The notes under the pieces: model-generated
The model's input: only the letters and a program-made list of their open reading frames with translations
Databases searched by the model: none
What the model was told of the DNA's origin: nothing
Assembly (NCBI RefSeq): GCF_007097155.1
Contig: NZ_VJWA01000002.1
Span: forward strand, 1,364,001 to 1,428,000
Length of the DNA stretch: 64,000 nt
Direction of reading: 5' to 3'
Origin: Glacieibacterium frigidum
GTDB taxonomy: Bacteria > Pseudomonadota > Alphaproteobacteria > Sphingomonadales > Sphingomonadaceae
In this document: one piece after another, positions 61,262 to 64,000 of the stretch
Layout of the letters: every line of letters starts with the position of its first letter
Numbering within the stretch: position 1 is the stretch's first letter
Made by a program: the position numbers and the translations under genes

Positions 61262-61663
61262 ATGACCCCAGATAATTTCGAAGATGTCGAAGCCGAGTTC
61301 GAGGCGCTCGACGACTGGGACGACCGCTACCGCGTGCTGATCGATCTCGGCCGCGCGCTGCCGCCGATGCCCGAGGCGCTGAAGACCGACGCCACCAAGG
61401 TCCGCGGCTGCGCGTCGCAGGTCTGGCTCTATCCGACGCGTGACGGAGAGCGGCTGCACTTCGCCGCCGACAGCGACGCCGCGATCGTGAAGGGGCTGGT
61501 CGCGCTGGTGCTGCTGCTCGTCCAGGAGCGGGCGGCCGCCGACATCGACCCTGCCGCCATCCGCGCGCGCCTCGACGCGCTCGGCCTGTCGAAGCATCTG
61601 TCGTCAAACCGCACCCAGGGTCTCGCGTCGATGATCGCGCGGATCGGCGAACTCGCGGCGTGA
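61262..61663 (+). CDS. sufE: SufE family cysteine-desulfuration protein
   Basis: A 133-residue protein: DWDDRYRVLIDLGRALPPMPE, the sulfur-accepting Cys in KVRGCASQVWL, and GLSKHLSSNRTQGLASMIARI are SufE hallmarks. It takes sulfur from the SufS desulfurase for Fe-S cluster assembly. No other suf genes are nearby. Its stop overlaps the next gene's GTG. Confidence 0.93.
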   Translation: MTPDNFEDVEAEFEALDDWDDRYRVLIDLGRALPPMPEALKTDATKVRGCASQVWLYPTRDGERLHFAADSDAAIVKGLVALVLLLVQERAAADIDPAAIRARLDALGLSKHLSSNRTQGLASMIARIGELAA

Positions 61664-62091
61664 GCGAGGTCGATCCTGCGCGGCGCCGGCGCTTCATCGC
61701 GTCGTTCGTGGCGCATGTGCCGCACATCGGCGCACTCGGCATCGACTATGTCGACCACGGCGACGACTGGGCCGAACTCGCGCTGCCGCCGCGCGCCGAC
61801 CTCGTCGGCTTTCCCGATCTCGGCATCGTCTCGAACGGCGCGGTCTTCTCGCTGATCGATTCGTGCGCGGGTTTTGCCGTCTTTGCGCGCCGCGGCGCGA
61901 TCGGGCACGCGACGATCGATCTGCGCCTCGATTATGTCGGCGCGCCGCCGCCGGACGCGACGATGACCGCGCGGATGGAATGCTACCGCCTGACCCGCCG
62001 CATCGCCTTCGTCCGCGGCATCGCGCACGCCGGCGACCCGGCGCGGCCGATCGCCAATGCCACGGGCACATTCATGCTGGGTGACGTTTGA
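61660..62091 (+). CDS. PaaI-type hotdog thioesterase (copy 1)
   Basis: A 143-residue protein with a GTG start overlapping the sufE stop. The hotdog pattern is IVSNGAVFSLIDSCAGFAVF followed by HATIDLRLDYVGAPPP and a C-terminal FVRGIAHAGDPARPIANATGTFML. It probably hydrolyses a short or aromatic acyl-CoA. It is coupled to a second hotdog gene (TTGA), so the two may form a hetero-oligomer. Confidence 0.87.
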   Translation: MSEVDPARRRRFIASFVAHVPHIGALGIDYVDHGDDWAELALPPRADLVGFPDLGIVSNGAVFSLIDSCAGFAVFARRGAIGHATIDLRLDYVGAPPPDATMTARMECYRLTRRIAFVRGIAHAGDPARPIANATGTFMLGDV

Positions 62092-62537
62092 CGATCGCGC
62101 TCGCGATGGCGGCGCTGCGTGGCGGCGGGCGCGACATCGCGCTCGACATGCTGCCCTATGCGCATTTCCTGGGGCTGCGCGCCGACGTCGATGCCGACGA
62201 GGTGCGGCTGGTGATGCCCTTCGACGACCGGCTGATCGGCGCGCCGGGGCGGCTGCACGGCGGCGCGACCGCGGGGCTGCTCGAACTCGCGGGCGTCGTC
62301 CGGCTGCTGGTCGCGCTCGGTGACGAGGAAGTGCCGCCGCAGCTCAAGCCCGTCACGGTGACGGTCGACTATCTGCGCGAGGGCGCCGCGCGCGCCACCT
62401 ATGCCAGCGCGACGCTGACCCGGCTGGGGCGCCGCATCGCGAACCTGCACGCCGTCGCCTGGCAGATCGACCGCGCGCGCCCGATCGCAGCGGCGAACCT
62501 GAACATCCTGCTCGACCGGGGCGCTGTAGTAGCGTAG
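62088..62537 (+). CDS. PaaI-type hotdog thioesterase (copy 2)
   Basis: A 149-residue protein with a TTG start overlapping the preceding stop. The core DDRLIGAPGRLHGGATAGLLELAGVVRLL has the LHGGA segment typical of PaaI-like enzymes, and VTVTVDYLREGAARATYASATLTRLGRRI follows. It is a paralogue of the previous gene. Substrate is unknown. Confidence 0.87.
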   Translation: MTIALAMAALRGGGRDIALDMLPYAHFLGLRADVDADEVRLVMPFDDRLIGAPGRLHGGATAGLLELAGVVRLLVALGDEEVPPQLKPVTVTVDYLREGAARATYASATLTRLGRRIANLHAVAWQIDRARPIAAANLNILLDRGAVVA

Positions 62538-62585
62538 TAATACGATGACTTAGCCGCTCGCCGCTGCGTGACCAGGGGGTGAGAC

Positions 62586-62957
62586 ATGTCCGAAAAGGCG
62601 ATCCTGCTGCTGGCGATCACCGTCGGCTTCTTCCTCTTCATGTTCGCGCCGATGCTGATCGCCTATGCGACCAGACATCCTGAGCGGAAGCGGATCGCTG
62701 CCCTCAATCCGCTGGCGCTGCTGTCGTTTCTGCTGTGGGGCGCGCTGATCGCCTGGGCGGTGGGCGGCAAGCGCGACGATTCGGTGATCGCGCAGTTCGT
62801 CGAGAAGCAGCGGCGGCACATCCCGCTCGTCGTCACGATCCTCGTCGTCGTCGGCGTCGCGGGCGGGGCGTACGCCTGGACTCAGCGCGGCGCGATCGCC
62901 CCTACCGCCGATTCGGGGTCGTCGCTGAACACCCCGTCGACCCCCGCCGCGAGATAG
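62586..62957 (+). CDS. superinfection-immunity-like small membrane protein
   Basis: A 123-residue protein with AGGGGGTGAG before its ATG. Two helices (LLAITVGFFLFMFAPMLIAYA and LLSFLLWGALIAWAVGG) around RHPERKRIAALNPLALL resemble the superinfection immunity (Imm_superinfect) family, and a third helix (PLVVTILVVVGVAGGAYAW) follows. The family name comes from phage-linked members; the role in chromosomes is unclear, and no phage genes are nearby. The last 76 bases overlap the 3' end of the convergent phosphodiesterase gene, so the true C-terminus could be shorter. Confidence 0.7.
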   Translation: MSEKAILLLAITVGFFLFMFAPMLIAYATRHPERKRIAALNPLALLSFLLWGALIAWAVGGKRDDSVIAQFVEKQRRHIPLVVTILVVVGVAGGAYAWTQRGAIAPTADSGSSLNTPSTPAAR

Positions 62958-63889
62958 GCACGATACTCGGCGGCGATGTCGCCGCGCGCGGCCGGGTCGG
63001 CACCGCGGCGCAGGTCGGTCGGCAGGAAGTAATTCTCGGGCCGGAAGGTCCAGGGGTGGACCTGCAGGCCCGCCGCGTGCGCGTCGGCGACGAGCGGCGC
63101 GGGCGGCAGCAGCTTTCCCGCCGCATCGCGCCCGATCACCCGGTCCTTCGCGGGGCCGATGCCGTCGGCATACAGCGCGACGCCCTTGAGGCCGGCGGGC
63201 GTCACCAGCGTGTCGTACGCCACTCCGTCGCCCGACACGCCGTCGCCGATCAGCTGGATCAGGCGCACCTGCGTCTGGCCGCGCAAGGCCTTCAGATTGC
63301 CGACTTCGAACGACTGGATGAACACCGGCGCAGCCCTGGTCGTCCAGCCCGCCGCCTTCAGCGCGGCAAGCAGCGGCGGCTCGAGCGGCAGGCCGAGCCC
63401 GCGGAAGTAGGACGGGTGCTTGGTCTCGGGATAGATGCCGACCTTGGCCGCCTGCGCCAGCGCGATGATCTCGTCGAGGGTCGGGATCGTCTCCTGCCCA
63501 TCGAACTTCGTATTGGCGGGGCGCAGCTGCGGTAGCCGCTCGCGCGCGCGCAGCGTCTTCAGCTCGGCGAGCGTGAAGTCCTCGGTGAACCACCCCGTCG
63601 TCGCCACCCCGTCGATGATCTTGGTCGCCTTGCGCGCGGCGAACTCGGGGTGAGCCGCGACATCGGTCGTGCCCGAAATCTCGTTCTCGTGCCGCGCGAC
63701 GAGCACGCCGTCCTTCGTCGCCACCAGGTCGGGCTCGATGAAGTCCGCGCCGACCCGGATCGCCTCCCTGTACGCCGCGATCGTATGCTCGGGCCGCTCC
63801 GCACTCGCCCCGCGATGCGCGATGACGAGCGGGCGCGCGGTTGCGGCGGTGGCGATGAGCGTGGCCATGATGAGGAGTCCGATTCGCAT
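62882..63889 (-). CDS. glycerophosphodiester phosphodiesterase
   Basis: A 335-residue GDPD protein with a signal peptide (MRIGLLIMATLIATAATA). The TIM-barrel catalytic residues are in VIAHRGASAERPEHTIAAYREAI and GADFIEPDLVATKDGVLVARHE, with YPETKHPSYF and the family end VDGVFSDDPE. It hydrolyses glycerophosphodiesters to glycerol-3-phosphate in the periplasm, supplying carbon and phosphate. Its 3' end overlaps the preceding gene in opposite orientation. Confidence 0.95.
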   Translation of the reverse strand: MRIGLLIMATLIATAATARPLVIAHRGASAERPEHTIAAYREAIRVGADFIEPDLVATKDGVLVARHENEISGTTDVAAHPEFAARKATKIIDGVATTGWFTEDFTLAELKTLRARERLPQLRPANTKFDGQETIPTLDEIIALAQAAKVGIYPETKHPSYFRGLGLPLEPPLLAALKAAGWTTRAAPVFIQSFEVGNLKALRGQTQVRLIQLIGDGVSGDGVAYDTLVTPAGLKGVALYADGIGPAKDRVIGRDAAGKLLPPAPLVADAHAAGLQVHPWTFRPENYFLPTDLRRGADPAARGDIAAEYRAYLAAGVDGVFSDDPESAVGAIAPR

Positions 63890-63931
63890 CTCGCTAGCCT
63901 GGCGCGCGAATGTGTCATCCGCGTGCGTGGG

Positions 63932-64000
63932 TCAGAAAATCCCGACCGCCGCGTCGGCCCACCCGACCAGCACCACGAAGACCGCCGCAGCGCCGGCGAT
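63932..64000 (-). CDS. C-terminal fragment of an unidentified membrane protein
   Basis: The reverse strand from the window edge reads 22 codons ending in TGA at 63932. The peptide IAGAAAVFVVLVGWADAAVG is hydrophobic, like a last transmembrane helix. It is too short to assign, and the gene continues outside the window. Confidence 0.4.
   Translation of the reverse strand: MAGAAAVFVVLVGWADAAVGIF

Noticed and set aside
62586-62957. Prophage signal from the superinfection-immunity-like gene
   Set aside because: No integrase, structural or lysis genes lie nearby, and the family is common in chromosomes outside prophages.

Overview
The window is a very GC-rich stretch of an alphaproteobacterial chromosome. 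Gene content points to an aerobic anoxygenic phototroph of the Sphingomonadales: bacteriochlorophyll a genes (bchIDO, bchCXYZ), spheroidene/spirilloxanthin-type carotenoid genes (crtC, crtD, crtF), a pufBALMC operon with a tetraheme cytochrome, several TonB-dependent receptors, a PEPxxWA-CTERM protein and a class I PHA synthase. The genus (Polymorphobacter/Sandarakinorhabdus-like) is inference only.

Layout. 1-8.15 kb: a catabolic-looking locus. HyuB- and HyuA-like hydantoinase/oxoprolinase genes and a GntR regulator run leftward; a racemase-fold protein lacking both catalytic cysteines, two tandem SnoaL-like proteins and a TonB-dependent receptor run rightward. Two matching TGTATACAAT sites flank the regulator. 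8.2-12.9 kb: a LemA/DUF3137 pair, an OmpA-type lipoprotein pair, another lipoprotein and a protein with two Inh-type inhibitor domains. 12.9-17.2 kb: an iron-uptake operon (siderophore receptor, DUF3649, PepSY-TM, DUF3325) behind two Fur-box-like palindromes, then tRNA-Glu and a PEP-CTERM protein. 18-30 kb: recJ, glpX, hom and an alaC-type aminotransferase, a housekeeping series interrupted by a TonB receptor with two odd periplasmic proteins and by a papain-like peptidase/beta-propeller protein with its own chagasin-like inhibitor. 30-40.5 kb: phaC, a thioesterase, a perfect parS palindrome, a P450 overlapping a GST, a hybrid histidine kinase, thrS and tspO.

40.5-61.1 kb is a photosynthesis gene cluster. 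bchI-bchD-bchO run rightward, with tspO divergent. crtC-crtD and a small membrane gene run leftward. Five unrelated genes (amidase, membrane protein, S41 peptidase, YaiI-family protein, alpha/beta hydrolase) separate these from crtF-bchCXYZ-pufBALMC. The products insert Mg into protoporphyrin (BchID), reduce and oxidise the chlorin to bacteriochlorophyllide (BchXYZ, BchC), tailor carotenoids (CrtC, CrtD, CrtF), and form the LH1-reaction-centre core with its electron donor. 61.1-64 kb: sufE, two PaaI-like thioesterases, a small superinfection-immunity-like membrane protein and a glycerophosphodiester phosphodiesterase.

Genes are tightly packed. Many neighbours share an NTGA start/stop overlap (ATGA, GTGA, TTGA and probably CTGA for crtC), which suggests extensive translational coupling. 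The points most worth a second look are the peptidase-propeller-inhibitor cassette, the Ton-box-like motifs on two non-receptor periplasmic proteins, the parS site, the cysteine-less racemase homologue, and the regulatory sequences at bchC and the gntR locus.
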